A stretch of DNA of 44,202 bases. Source: Chrysomallon squamiferum. Its lineage: Eukaryota > Mollusca > Gastropoda > Neomphalida > Peltospiridae. Positions 9,754 through 20,074 of this stretch are shown here, one piece after another. Positions within the stretch are counted from its first letter, which is position 1; the number at the start of each line of letters is the position of its first letter. The stretch is from positions 13,891,835-13,936,036 of the forward strand of contig CM022677.1 in assembly GCA_012295275.1 (NCBI GenBank), in the 5' to 3' direction. A program made the translations under genes and the position numbers. The notes beneath the pieces are model-generated. The model was not told the DNA's origin and did no database searches. It saw only the letters and a list, made by a program, of their open reading frames with translations.

Positions 9754-10039
9754 AAAACTTTGATTGTAGCCGATCATTAGCGGCGTCCTATAGTGAAAGG
9801 TTTATAGGGAATTGATCTGCCCATGTATCCACTGGTTTCGTACTGTCTGAGATGTGGACGTCCTGCCTGCAGAACGGGCAGCTGATTTGTTTGTCGTTGT
9901 TGTCGTAATTATGACTTATATAGTCCTGCAGGCATTTGGTGCAGAACGAATGTCCACAGTTTAAAATTCGCGGCTTCTTGAAAAGTTCCGTACAAATGCA
10001 GCACGAAAGATTATCATCAGAGTTTGCAGCTGTTGCCAT
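9754..10039 (-). CDS. TRIM-like gene, RING-finger exon (start codon; contains TAG)
   Basis: The ATG at 10037-10039 has a good context (G at -3 and G at +4). The product starts MATAANSDDNLSCCICTELF. The C3HC4 RING is complete: Cys13, Cys16, Cys28, His30, Cys33, Cys36, Cys54 and Cys57 (NCGHSFCTKC and CPFC). Such RING domains recruit E2 enzymes for ubiquitin transfer. After PVDTWADQFPINLSL a TAG occurs at 9788-9790. The frame then stays open as DAANDRLQSKF up to the strong donor GTGAGT, in the phase the next exon needs. So the TAG looks like a premature stop in an otherwise intact exon, unless a different upstream donor is used. If it is real, only an 84-residue RING peptide is made. Longer frames upstream of the ATG (poly-Leu) are translations of an (AAT)n tract. 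Confidence 0.85.
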
Positions 10040-10047
10040 ATCTGTGT

Positions 10048-10049
<2 letters not shown>

Positions 10050-10099
<50 letters not shown>

Positions 10100-10185
10100 C
10101 AACAACAGTAATAATAACAACAGCAACAACATAGAAGAATCTGAGAAAATAAAAGAGAAAATACAGAGAAAGAAAAAGGTAACTA

Positions 10186-10238
<53 letters not shown>

Positions 10239-10240
10239 AA
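10050..10240. repeat. (AAT)n / (AAC)n microsatellites
   Basis: Two AAT tracts (10051-10095 and 10188-10236) flank an AAC/GAAA-rich spacer, directly upstream of the RING exon start codon. They probably lie in the 5' untranslated or promoter region of that gene. The poly-Leu, poly-Asn and poly-Ile frames here are artefacts. Confidence 0.9.
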
Positions 10241-10439
10241 TGTATAAACTTTTCATTCATTCAGTTTACTTTATTTATAAGAAAACAGAACCATATTTTC
10301 ATGATTAAACTCGAATGTGGACAATGAAAGAAACGTGACATTCACAGAAGTAACGTATTCAATGTAATAATTACGAACATTTTCATACTAAACGAATGAA
10401 TGACTTATTGTTACTGAACATTATTTTATTAACGTGAAC

Positions 10440-10575
10440 TCAACACATTTTTAATGGCTTCATTCACTGGTAAAGTAATCGAGACAGATAAATGCGACAA
10501 CACATCGCTAGACACTACTTTTCTCTGACCACTGAGCCGCACCCTCCACTCTAACACAAACAATTTCGTACAGAA
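10440..10575 (-). mobile_element. tRNA-derived SINE-like remnant
   Basis: On the minus strand GCGGCTCAGTGGTCAGA (10524-10540) matches the RNA polymerase III box A (TGGCNNAGTGG type). About 40 bases on, TGTCTCGATTAC (10475-10486) resembles a decayed box B (GGTTCGANTCC). The GC content here is higher than its surroundings. The A-to-B distance is slightly longer than in tRNAs and no cloverleaf can be drawn, so this is read as an old tRNA-derived SINE head and not a tRNA gene. Confidence 0.4.
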
Positions 10576-10734
10576 ATTTTATTATGAAAATAACCTAGAT
10601 TAAAAATGTTTATCGCCTGAAGTTACCCGAGTCGTTATTTAGTTAAATTTAGTTGCACTGAATTAATTATTGCAAATTCGAAAAGTTCTATGACCACCAT
10701 TTGAAATATTTGTTATCTGTGTTCAATTTGTTTA

Positions 10735-10850
10735 TAATTAACTTATTATTAAAACTGCAGTGAGCGAAATAAGACCTATTAATCTGTTTTGTCACGGCCA
10801 AAGTTTTCTCAGCTTTATTATCTGGAGATAAACATTTTTACAGTATATAT
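10735..10850 (+). repeat. Dispersed repeat R2, copy 1
   Basis: Contains ATCTGTTTTGTCACGGCCAA, then AGTTTTCTCAGCTTTATTAT, then CTGGAGATAAAC. The same order of blocks appears about 1.06 kb downstream at 11795-11912. Copy 1 is followed by a (GA)n tract and copy 2 by (CA)n. Confidence 0.65.
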
Positions 10851-10854
10851 ATTT

Positions 10855-10958
<104 letters not shown>

Positions 10959-11274
10959 AATGCAAATTTCATGAAACAAAATGGAGTTCTTACCAGGCTG
11001 GATATTTTCTAACAAAGAGATGACAATGAGGCTGTGTTACTGTTGAAACCAGTTTTTAGTTCTATGAGAAAAACACACAAATGCGTGGTCTAATATACCC
11101 GCTTGAAGAGAACTTTGACCATCTCGTGATGGAGATAAAACTCAGGTGAAGTATTTCAGTCACAATCCATGGCCTTATTTAGTAAACTGATAAGTGTTTA
11201 CGTCAAATAAGAAAGATTACTAATCAACAATACACTATTATCTTTTCTCTTTAACATGAAATACAGGTCCGGGT

Positions 11275-11720
11275 TTGATTAAATATTTGTATAGTTACTT
11301 ATTACAACCACTGTTACCTGTACTATTACAGCTACTACAACATGTTTGTAACATTCTCACTGCTGTTAACTTGTATTACATTTTACAAATAGAACAAACA
11401 ACATCAGCTACTACTACAACCATTATTACTACTGTTACTACTACTATTATTACTAAAACAGCTAATACTACTATTGATGCTACAACTTTGCTGCCACTAC
11501 TACTATCAGTACCACTAAACTATTATTTTAACTATAATTGACAACACTTTTTGTAATTCTACCACTACTACTAACACTGTCAGTATTAACTACTACTTCT
11601 TCTATTATCACTAATATTACTACTACTACCATACTGTTATAGTGCTACTAATACAACAGTTCTTAATTCTACTCCTGCTGCTACAGCTTTACTACTACAA
11701 CTACTACTTAATTACTATGT
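11275..11720. repeat. CTA/ACT-rich imperfect trinucleotide repeat
   Basis: About 440 bases of degenerate ACT/CTA/ATT triplets (ACTACTACTATTATTACT and variants). Open frames rich in Thr, Ile, Leu or Tyr are due to the triplet period. Confidence 0.85.
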
Positions 11721-11794
11721 TTCTTTGGTTAATATATTAACAATATCATTTTATTTAATATATTTATATTTAGTTATGTATGTTAAACTCGTGT

Positions 11795-11912
11795 ATAATT
11801 AATTTATTACTAAAACATGTGTCAGTGATAACATGACCTAGTCATCTGTTTTGTCAAGAGCAAAGTTTACTTAGTTATCTTAAATTTATTAGCTAGAGAT
11901 AAACTCAGCACA
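11795..11912 (+). repeat. Dispersed repeat R2, copy 2
   Basis: CATCTGTTTTGTCAAGAGCA, then AAGTTTACTTAGTTATC, then TTAGCTAGAGATAAAC align with R2 copy 1 at 10735-10850. The copies differ by many substitutions and a short insertion, so the duplication is old. A (CA)n tract follows at 11924-11955. Confidence 0.65.
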
Positions 11913-12034
11913 AGTCAACTTTACACACACACACACACACTCACACACACACACAGTCATAAATACACAAAAGCATTTATAAGAGTGACCTTATTATTAT
12001 TATTATTATAAAATAAATATAAATAAAAAAGACT

Positions 12035-12314
12035 TTGCAGCTACTGTTACTTGTGCTACTGTTACTACAGCTGTTAATAATATATCTGCAGCAACAGCAA
12101 CCACTTCAATTAAAATTATTACTACTGCATCTACTGCAGTTATTACAACAGTTGTCAATATTACACCTGCTGCTGCTACTACAACAACTACCACTACTAC
12201 TCCTATTAGTATTATTACTACTAGTATTAATACTTACGCTAGTACGTATACTATTACTACTACTACTACTACCAATATGACTACGACTGCTATAACTACT
12301 ACTATTACAACTAT

Positions 12315-12363
<49 letters not shown>

Positions 12364-12365
12364 AA
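12035..12365. repeat. CTA/ACT triplet repeat and (AAT)n tract
   Basis: A second degenerate ACT/CTA block (12040-12315), similar in composition to 11275-11720, ends in (AAT)n at 12317-12357. Poly-Leu and Val/Ala-rich frames on both strands are artefacts. Confidence 0.85.
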
Positions 12366-12635
12366 ATAAATAAATATGATTAATTTAACAAATCATTATG
12401 TGACATTATTCCTTTAAAAGCAGACATGTAGATTATACAGGTTAAGTTTCAGAAACAGACCGCCATTTAGCTAGTTTATCGTAAAACAATGTCGCTATTT
12501 TTAGCGATGTTTGTAACAAACACATTTAAATGACAAAGATAGCTGTGATTATTACATTGTTAAATACTGTTGAAATGTGTTCTACAGTTGTCATAAAAAC
12601 GGTGCAAATGTGCGTCATCTCAATCATTGTTTGTC

Positions 12636-12643
12636 TATAAATA
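12636..12643 (+). promoter_or_regulatory. TATA-like box
   Basis: TATAAATA within TTGTCTATAAATAGAACG is a good match to a metazoan TATA box. It lies about 120 bases before the ATG of the unassigned ORF at 12762. In AT-rich DNA such a match can arise by chance. Confidence 0.3.
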
Positions 12644-12761
12644 GAACGTCAGAAAATCTGAAGTATGATTTAATAAACTTTTCGAAACGAATAAAATCAC
12701 CTTCTGGTTTGATCTGATTCATTAAAAGATAATTAATTTGGTTTCACTATCACAATTTAGG

Positions 12762-13019
12762 ATGAATTTTGCTAATTCAGAGACAGAAACCTTAAACATT
12801 TTCGATTATCTCCCCTTCCCCGAGGTTCTGATATACGCACATGAATGTGTCCCTGGTGTTTTGGACGCTTTTTTTTTTTCTTTTTCTTATTTTAACTTCT
12901 TTTGGTGCGACTGGGAAAATGTGATTTGTTTTCAATTCGAAATTTTATATAATAGTCTAAAAAAAGAATTGAACCATAAACCTACCATTAGACTTTTTGT
13001 TGTCGTTAAATTTAACTGA
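12762..13019 (+). CDS. Unassigned 85-codon ORF
   Basis: The ATG at 12762 follows TTTCACTATCACAATTTAG, which could be either a 5' leader (A at -3) or a splice acceptor. The product begins MNFANSETETLNIFDYLPF, has an aromatic, Cys-containing middle (ECVPGV, FWCDWENVICF) and ends KKELNHKPTIRLFVVVKFN. It is not a microsatellite translation and its composition is more protein-like than its neighbours. I do not recognise a family. It could be a small gene, a terminal exon, or a chance frame. Confidence 0.3.
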   Translation: MNFANSETETLNIFDYLPFPEVLIYAHECVPGVLDAFFFSFSYFNFFWCDWENVICFQFEILYNSLKKELNHKPTIRLFVVVKFN

Positions 13020-13199
13020 GAGATAATTATTTTGAATGAAGATAATGTCTTAGATGTTAACGATTTATCTCTCTCCCTCTGTCTCTCTCCCACATGAATG
13101 CTTTTCAGTGTATATATAAATATAGTTTCATTCAATCTCGTTTTTCAAGAAAATATGATTTGCTACACTGAGTTGATCCTCTGATAAGACTGAAATCTG

Positions 13200-13720
13200 T
13201 TGAAATGTCCTAACTCTATCATAATGTTAAGGCACCTTATCTCTATCTATCTATTTATTATATATTATATATTCTACTTATTATATATATTCTATTTATT
13301 ATATATTCCTATTAGTATTATTACTACTAGTATTAATACTTATTATATATATTCAATTAAACACAGAAACGAAATAATTATGAAATGTATTCTTCATTAT
13401 ATTCTGCAACAGGAAACACCCTCATTATATATCTCTATGCAAAGTGTTTATAGTATTCACTGAATATGTACACATCAAAAGAAATTAATAATACAACCAG
13501 TATTAAAGTACTCTCTCAATTACTTATGATATTGTTATTACCTCTTTTTATTATTACTATTGCTACTATTACTTATATTACTATTACTACTACTATTAAT
13601 TCTATTACTAACTACTACTATTCATCTATTACTTTGCTTCTATTATTTCATATATGACTAGTGTAACAATATCTGTATCACTACTTCCACAATTACATCT
13701 ATTACTTCTACTATTATTTC
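13200..13720. repeat. TA/ATT/CTA-rich low-complexity tract
   Basis: Contains (TATC/TATT) runs at 13240-13320, then ACT/ATT triplets at 13540-13640 and further ACT/ATT to 13720. Short Ile/Tyr/Thr-rich frames are artefacts. From 13740 to 14630 the DNA is AT-rich with one (AAT)n tract at 14157-14199 and no recognisable exon. Confidence 0.75.
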
Positions 13721-14155
13721 AAAACTATATAAATACAAATATTCCTCACTCTTAGAAAACGGTTTCTCAAGTCTGACTGTTAAAAATATGTAATGAAAAA
13801 CAGAAAAAAAAAATTTGAAACTTTAATTTGAACAAGAAAACCAAAAGATCAACATCAAAACTCCTTTTGCATATGAAAAGATAATTTTAGAAAACCCTCA
13901 ACAAAATCCATAATTAAAAATTTAGAAAAACATGGTCTAAGATGTATCTGAACTTTCAAATTAAAATTTATTTAAAATATTTCAAAAGGTTTTAAAGTGC
14001 TGAGAATGCTGTAAACATAAAGTTGCCAAGATTACTAAACAACTTGACATGTAATGTGCAAATTAATCATTAAGAAAATATCTTCCAAATAGCATATCTT
14101 CTTCCATTTTATGTTTTAGTAACAACCTTTCTAATAAATCTTTTCTAGTAGATAA

Positions 14156-14201
<46 letters not shown>

Positions 14202-14641
14202 TTGTCTCCCTTGAGCTATACACTGTCTGGTCGAAACATTCTGTCTACTGGTCTATGTCTGACTGTATCTTAATGAATGACACTGAATCTGAAATCACAG
14301 TTTCACAGATTTATAAATTCTTCAGTAAGTGCAGTTCACAGAACTTGAAGATAAACACAAGTCACTTAGAATCAATGTCACTTCTCACATGTTTCTTTCA
14401 TTCTCAAAACAAGCTTATGAAAAAGGGCCCTGAAGAAAAACAAAATTATTATTAAAATTAAAAACATATTCAGAGATGTATAAACAACAGTATACAATTT
14501 ACCATGTAAAATGAAGGTTGATATGATTCAAATAGGATGGTTGTGACTTAATTATTTTCATGATTGATTTCACTTTATTTGTGTGAATCTTTGCATGTGC
14601 ATGTGTTGATGTGTGTGTTAAATATTAATATTTACATATAC

Positions 14642-14698
14642 CTCAAGTAATTTTGTCACTTTCCCATTTATAACCATCCACAGAGGCACATTTGTAGC
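14642..14698 (-). pseudogene. EGF-like half-domain exon (ghost gene)
   Basis: Between the acceptor CTTCTATGATTGAG and the donor GTATAT the frame reads YKCASVDGYKWESDKIT, then TGA where the last EGF cysteine (TGT/TGC) is expected. Intron phase 1 on both sides is typical of EGF exons. This is the most 3' exon found of the minus-strand coiled-coil/EGF gene. At 57 bases it covers only the second half of an EGF module. Confidence 0.5.
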
Positions 14699-14849
14699 CT
14701 CAATCATAGAAGAGTAGAAATATTTTTGAATTACATTCATTTATATCTGAAAGAGCAAAACAAATAAATCACATCTCAATCATTAACAACAATTAAACTT
14801 ACTCATACATTTTCACAAGTTTCTGAAATTACTCAAATACCATTATTTG

Positions 14850-14882
14850 CTATAATATCTGAACAGCACAAAAGCTACCAAT
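14850..14882 (+). repeat. Short duplicated block (pair with 15773)
   Basis: GCTATAATATCTGAACAGCA, then CAAAAGCTAC, occurs here and again at 15772-15802, with ATTTATTG-like left flanks in both. It is either a small intronic duplication or the edge of an interspersed element. Confidence 0.7.
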
Positions 14883-15085
14883 GCATACCTAAGCTAGAAA
14901 CTGATTGACTGACTATATAGAGAGGATGACATTATTAATAATATAAAATATTTTAAAAACCCAGATAATGGTAGAAATGCTGGCCATTCAGATTCAAAGA
15001 GATAACACTTACACTAGAAATATGAATAAACCAAGAATGCTTGAAGTTAACAATTTAACCTGAGAACCAGATAGAACTGACTCAC

Positions 15086-15202
15086 CTGAGCCTGTTTTGT
15101 TGTCTGAATTCAAGGTAAACATTTCTACACAAACACTGCTCCACTGTGTCATGCACCCTGCAGCCCTGTTCACACGAACTGTTCACTGCAGCACTGTCAC
15201 AA
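15086..15202 (-). CDS. EGF-like exon, intact
   Basis: The acceptor TTTTGTGTTCAG and donor GTGAGT enclose 117 bases reading CDSAAVNSSCEQGCRVHDTV, then EQCLCRNVYLEFRQQNRLR. The spacing C...C...C...CxC is that of an EGF-like module lacking its last cysteine, which would come from the next exon. No stop or frameshift is present, unlike the neighbouring exons. Splice phase is 2-2, while the other EGF exons are 1-1, so an adjoining exon may be missing. Confidence 0.55.
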
Positions 15203-15807
15203 CTGAACACAAAATATTTTTATAAATTTATTATATTTTGTCACAACTAAAACACTTTACAATTTTATCACATTCTGACACAAATGAAAATAAAATAGTT
15301 TATAATTTTATCAAATTTTGTCACAATTAAAATAAAAAAATATATTTTATAATTTGTAACCTCTGTGACAAGAACAAATGTAACTTTTCTCATTTTTAGT
15401 TCAAGAAGGATACCAAGCATTCATTCAGCTATATAAAAAAAGATCTTTTACATGAATGAATGAATGAATGATGAAGACAGTGAACAAATGAGTGAATGAA
15501 TGAATTAATAAATATCTGTTTAGTAATAGTTTAATTATTAGTTGTCAAAGATTATTTTTATTATTTTTCATAATGTTCTTGAAAATTAAATTGCAAAAAT
15601 AAAGTAAGTTGGTACCAAACAGGGTTTGTTTTTGTTTGTTTTTGTTGTTTTTAACAATGTTAATTTCTTAGTCACTGAAAGCTGATTTTCTGTGTTAAAT
15701 AAACATTCTCTTAATTTTGAAAAAAAAAATTATTGACAAGTATAAAATGATATTATTATTATTATATTTATTGCTATAATATCTGAACAGCACAAAAGCT
15801 ACTAATA

Positions 15808-16030
15808 AAAAGAAATCATTTATAACATATAACTGTTTATTAAATAATAAGAAATAATTTGTAACATATAACTACTTCATAAATAATAAGAAATTATTTG
15901 TAACATATAACTATTTTATAAATAATAAGAAATGATTTGTAATATATAATTATTTCATAAATAATAAGAAATGATTTGTAACATATAATTATTTCATAAA
16001 TAATAAGAAATGATTTGTAACATATAAGTG
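15808..16030. repeat. 39-bp tandem repeat, ~6 copies
   Basis: The unit AAGAAATGATTTGTAACATA, then TAATTATTTCATAAATAAT, is repeated with few substitutions. It lies in the intron between two EGF-like exons of the minus-strand ghost gene. Confidence 0.9.
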
Positions 16031-16119
16031 TTGAATGAGTAATATGTTATAATTTCAACTTGTTAAAAAAATTATTAACATTTAATAAATTGACTATTTA
16101 TTAAGTATACCCTACTCAC

Positions 16120-16288
16120 CTTCACATTCATTTGACAAGTTGTGATATCCTGTCTTACACTCAAATGATAGGAGACTGGCAGGTTTTTGCAGTTGCTGTT
16201 TGCTTGACATGAAACTGTTGAAACACTACATTCATCTCTGTTGTTTTCACATCACACACCACCCAGCCAGCTTTACACTGACAATGGT
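16120..16288 (-). pseudogene. EGF-like exon with two frameshifts (ghost gene)
   Basis: The acceptor CCCTCTCAG leads into HCQCKAGWVVCDVKTT. A shift of frame is then needed to read NNRDECSVSTVSCQANSNCK, and a second to read FECKTGYHNLSNECEG, up to the donor GTGAGT. Put together this is the end of one EGF module and a nearly complete calcium-binding EGF module (D-E-C start, C-x-C-x(n)-C pattern). The 169-base length is not a multiple of three although both borders are phase 1. This is consistent with net indels. Confidence 0.7.
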
Positions 16289-16531
16289 CTGAGAGGGAAA
16301 AATAAAATTTAAATTTAAAATAAATAAATTAAATTAAGATCAAACTTTAGTATTACAATTATTTTTAAATAAACTTTCTGCAATTGTATTACAAATATAA
16401 AATAAATGTCACCAAAATGTTTTAATTTTACAGAATAAGTTGCTTCAAATTTCAAAATATAATTGTATTTTTAAAATATTTAAACATTTATTTTTACATT
16501 GTTGTATTTTGTAATGAGAAATTCTGCTTAC

Positions 16532-16645
16532 TAACAAATGTTCTCTGGTCATTTTCAAGTTTCTTCCCAGCCAGACAGTAACAAGTGAATCCAGTGATTG
16601 AAGCATCAGTATATTTAGTAATACTGCATCAACACTCATTCATAT
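16532..16645 (-). pseudogene. Calcium-binding EGF-like exon with stop (ghost gene)
   Basis: The acceptor TTTTAATGTAG and donor GTAAGC enclose exactly 114 bases in phase 1-1, the classical EGF exon form. The frame reads DMNEC, then TGA, then CSITKYTDASITGFTCYCLA, then GKKLENDQRTF. The DMNEC start and the G-(F/Y)-x-C-x-C-x-x-G core are calcium-binding EGF hallmarks. The stop falls right after the first cysteine. Confidence 0.7.
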
Positions 16646-16946
16646 CTACATTAAAATAATAATAACAATAACAATAATAATATTAACAATAAAGGAACAA
16701 TCTTATTTCACATGACAATATAATATTGTTCAAACTTTAATTTTCTTTTCTTCATTTATATTTAATAAAATTAAAGCCTCATTTATAAATGTTCATATGC
16801 ATGTAAACGATAAACAATAATAAAACTTAAAAAAGAAAGAAAAAAAAAAAGACTGGAAGTAAAGGTACAACAGAAAAGATTATTAAATGTTAATAAACCA
16901 ATTCAATTTTTCTAGTTAAATGTACAAAGCAATATTCTGTACTCAC

Positions 16947-17064
16947 AATACATGAGTATAGACCTGTTGCTAGTTTGTATACAAAGTTACAACTGTAGAG
17001 TCCTGTTTGTCCACAATGGTGCAGTAATGGCTGCAACTGAGATGAGAGTAAAACTGACATGGAT
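16947..17064 (-). pseudogene. EGF-like exon with frameshift (ghost gene)
   Basis: The acceptor CAGTACAGTTTCAG leads into DPCQFYSHLSCSHYCTIVDK. A one-base shift restores GLYSCNFVYKLATGLYSC up to the donor GTGAGT. The C-S-H-Y-C and GLYSC elements are those of LDL-receptor/nidogen-type EGF modules. The 118-base length also differs by one from a multiple of three. Confidence 0.7.
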
Positions 17065-17089
17065 CTGAAACTGTACTGAGAAAACTGAT

Positions 17090-18190
17090 ATTAGCTTTAC
17101 TTAATTAATATAATAATACTTTTGTAAATGTTACTACTGTGTCAAACTCAGCTATTTGTGAAATTATCATCTGAGACGAGACAGTTTGCACTTTTTGCTT
17201 TGACAGTACAATTTGAAAAATTAAATAAACAAACAAAAATTATAGAAGTAATTAATGATAGATAAAAATCAGTGTTATCACTGTTAACTGACTGTTCACT
17301 TAAATGTATCTAATTAATATAACAATGACAGTGACTTTATTCTCGTAAACTTAGATTACAGTACAGAGAAGAATGTATTACAGGTATAATAACAAGATTA
17401 AAATGCAGTAACACTAACAATAGTAACAATAAATAAAAAATTACAGTAACAAATAATCATAATAACAATAGTTAATAATGATGGTACTAATAATTACAAC
17501 AGTAATAATAATAATAATAATAATAAAACAAACCACAAGACCTCATCAATAATTAATAATAATTATATATGTGTACAGTGAAGTTAGCTCTTGAAATGTT
17601 TATGGCTTGAGAAAAATAAATGAAATTGTATTATTTAGTATTTTGAAATGAAATAAATATTTATTATTATTATTATTTAATTTAATATTATAAGTGTACA
17701 ATGTACAATATAAGACTGATAAAAACTTTAGTTGTTAAAGCCATTCTCAGGTTAGGTTAGGTTATATTCAAAAATATCTTTTCACTGTTGTTGTAGTTTG
17801 TTACTTATAATCATTTCTTTAGCAGTTTTCAATCTTTACCTAAAATACCTTACACTGACTTCAATAACCAAATTTCATTTCTGTCTCTGATACCAGAAAC
17901 AGATGATATTAAATAAAATGAATTTTTAGCTTTAGTTACCTGTTTTCTTTGTTCTTATTTATTTATTTATTTATTTATCTACATTTCAAAAATGAACTAA
18001 CAGGACTTATTGAACAGTGTATAACTGTACATTTTGATGAATGTTTTTATTTTTTTTATTCCCTTATAGTCACATGCAATAAAGATGAGAAACAAAATAA
18101 GAAATGTTTATTTATACCTCTCTCCTGTGTTAGGAGTTAATTTAGTTACATGGAACGTAAATGAATGACAATATAACAAATATGTATTTA
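17090..18190 (-). other. Intron-like AT-rich stretch of the ghost gene
   Basis: Contains (AAT)n at 17504-17525, ATT at 17660-17680, TTAT at 17955-17980, and a TTAGG-like AGGTTAGGTTAGGTTA at 17753-17768. No further exon was recognised. At 18107-18135 there is an extra copy of the exon end and donor found at 18183-18211 (TATTTATACCTCTCTCCTGT on the plus strand). Confidence 0.55.
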
Positions 18191-18193
18191 TAC

Positions 18194-18303
18194 CTCTCTC
18201 CTGTATTAGGATTCACTTGTGACTTTGTTGGTGTTGATGTTTGATTGTTCATGGGACCAGAAGACAAATCTGTCAGAGGTAACTTATCCTGTAACTCTTT
18301 CAA
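18194..18303 (-). CDS. Exon after coiled coil: Ser/Thr/Pro-rich stalk, intact
   Basis: The acceptor GTAACAAAAATG side ends TTACAG at 18304, and the donor is GTATAA at 18193. The frame reads LKELQDKLPLTDLSSGPMNN, then QTSTPTKSQVNPNTGER. It joins in phase 0 to the coiled-coil exon ending KLKRK at 18760, extending the helix before a flexible Thr/Ser/Pro segment that could be a glycosylated stalk. No stop is present. Confidence 0.5.
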
Positions 18304-18490
18304 CTGTAACAAAAATGTAATAATTTTCCTCTAACTTTCAATTTTAACAAAATGTAACAGTTTATTCTGTGTCAACTGTAAGTTTCAATGTAACAAAATG
18401 TAACAATTTATCCTCTAGCTTTTTCAACTGTAACAAAATAAAACAATTTATTCTCTAACTCTTTCAGCAGTAAACAAAAATGTAATAATT
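18286..18490. repeat. Degenerate ~45-bp repeat containing a splice acceptor
   Basis: Variants of (T)AACTCTTTCAACTGTAACAA, then AAATGTAATAATTTATCCTC, occur about five times. The first copy overlaps the acceptor and first codons of the exon at 18303, so the exon edge itself appears to be the source of the repeat. Confidence 0.7.
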
Positions 18491-18759
18491 TATCCTTTAA
18501 CTATTTTTGCTATAAACTTTAAAAAAAGTGTATTTACTAACAACTTTACAGTACTTTTTTTATGAATGTAACAATTTCATGCAGTTACTAACAATTTAAC
18601 TGTTACTCTTTCATAGAAAGACTTAATGCAGAAATTATTAACACAAGCCATACTATATAACTGACGGAAAAAGCAATCTCTATAATTAAGTTTTGTGTTT
18701 CAATTTTACCTACAAATAAAAATGTAAATATAATTATTTTAATATTTATGCGGAGTTAC

Positions 18760-19012
18760 CTTTCTTTTCAACTTCTCCCTGACACCATTGATATATTCAA
18801 TATGGCTACATAGCTGTGTAAGTTCTATTTTCAGTCTGCCTACCTGTTCTTGTAGAGCTGACCTTCATCGATGTCTTTTTCTACGTCTTCTCTGAGACGT
18901 TGAACGACGTTGCGATCAACATCGTGGAGAGAAAAGTATTTTCTTTCTGCAATGGCTGACTCCAGTTCTGTGACAACTCGGGAAAATTCTGCATTTATTT
19001 CTTTAGCTATTT
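18760..19012 (-). pseudogene. Coiled-coil exon with frameshift (ghost gene)
   Basis: The acceptor GGTTGTTTTAG is followed by EIAKEINAEFSRVVTELESA, then IAERKYFSLHDVDRNVVQRL, then REDVEKDIDEG. A one-base shift then continues as ALQEQVGRLKIELTQLCSHI and EYINGVREKLKRK up to the donor GTAACT. Both parts have heptad-like spacing. Alternatively the exon ends at AACAG before GTAGGC (near 18841) and the rest is intronic, but the second frame stays helical and joins the next exon in phase. No specific protein family is recognised. Confidence 0.65.
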
Positions 19013-19503
19013 CTAAAACAACCAAAAAAAAAAAAAAAAAATTATAATTATTCTCGGTTTTAATGCTGTATATACGTTATTTAGTAATTAAAGAAAAAAA
19101 AAACCCACGGAACAAATTTTAATTTTATTTGTAAATTTAATTATATTTTTGCTCTTCTGATCAAATTAACTGATTGAAAAGATATCTCATTTTAACTACA
19201 TATTTATTTGGAACTTTTCTTTTAATTCATTTATTCCTTCTGACAGTAAGAAAATGAGAAAAATATCTAATTTTAATTATATATTTATTTGTTACTTTCT
19301 TTTTAATGCCTTCTAGCAGTAAGTAAACGAGAAAAAACAAATTATTATAATTTAATGTTTTAAAAAATCCAACAAATTATAATATGTTGCTATTTATTTA
19401 ATAAATTAAAATTAAAATTAATAAACTTTTAAAACAATTGGACATCTATCTAAAACAGCCAAAACTGTACAGTCTAAAAATAAATATAAAAGTAAATGAT
19501 TAC

Positions 19504-19578
19504 CAGGTCTCACAGGCTGGAAGCCATTTGCATTATTCTCGTTGATACTTCCTCCATCATTGCTTATGTCCGATCATC
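19504..19578 (-). pseudogene. Coiled-coil exon with two stops (ghost gene)
   Basis: The frame reads DDRT, TAA, AMMEEVSTRIMQMASSL, TGA, DL, and ends at the donor GTAATC. The helical pattern and location match the adjacent coiled-coil exons. The TGA is explicable as CGA to TGA. The 5' border (GTGTAAG or AAGAAG) is uncertain. Confidence 0.45.
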
Positions 19579-19999
19579 TTCTTACACAGAAATGAAAAGA
19601 AAAACAAACAAACAAACAAAAAAACTTTCAAATGTCTTTACACTTTCTGGAATTTGGTATTTTCAACAAATTCCTAGAAATTATTTCTTAGTCTTTCATT
19701 AAACACTGTAAAGAACAGCAAGCTAATGGTGTTGTTTTACATCTGAAGAATGACTGAAAGAAAAAATGGTTAAATCTCTTCGCATATTTCTGGAGCTTCA
19801 GGTTTTCAAGAATCTTTTCTTGTCCATTAAAAACAGTGAAAAACCAGCAAACAAATGGTATTATTTTACAATACATAATGACAAGCCAAAACTATGTTTC
19901 ATTATGTGTCCCGATATATTATATTATTGTTTTTATTATTCATTAAAAGCAGGGAAGAACAGCAAACTCACACTATATTATTTAATAAAGACCACTGAC

Positions 20000-20074
20000 C
20001 TGATGACATTAATCTGGTGTCTGTTTTCTTCATCAGCTCTGCAATGACGCTGTGAAGTTAAGTGACGCGTTCCT
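20000..20074 (-). pseudogene. Coiled-coil exon with stop (ghost gene)
   Basis: After ATTCTAG the frame reads EERVT, TAA, LHSVIAELMKKTDTRLMSS, and reaches the donor GTCAGT. The amphipathic pattern continues on both sides of the stop. Low information content makes this exon less certain than the EGF exons. Confidence 0.45.

Noticed and set aside
17753-17768. TTAGG telomere-like repeat
   Set aside because: Only about three units (AGGTTAGGTTAGGTTA) inside an intron; telomeric arrays are much longer and molluscs are expected to use TTAGGG.
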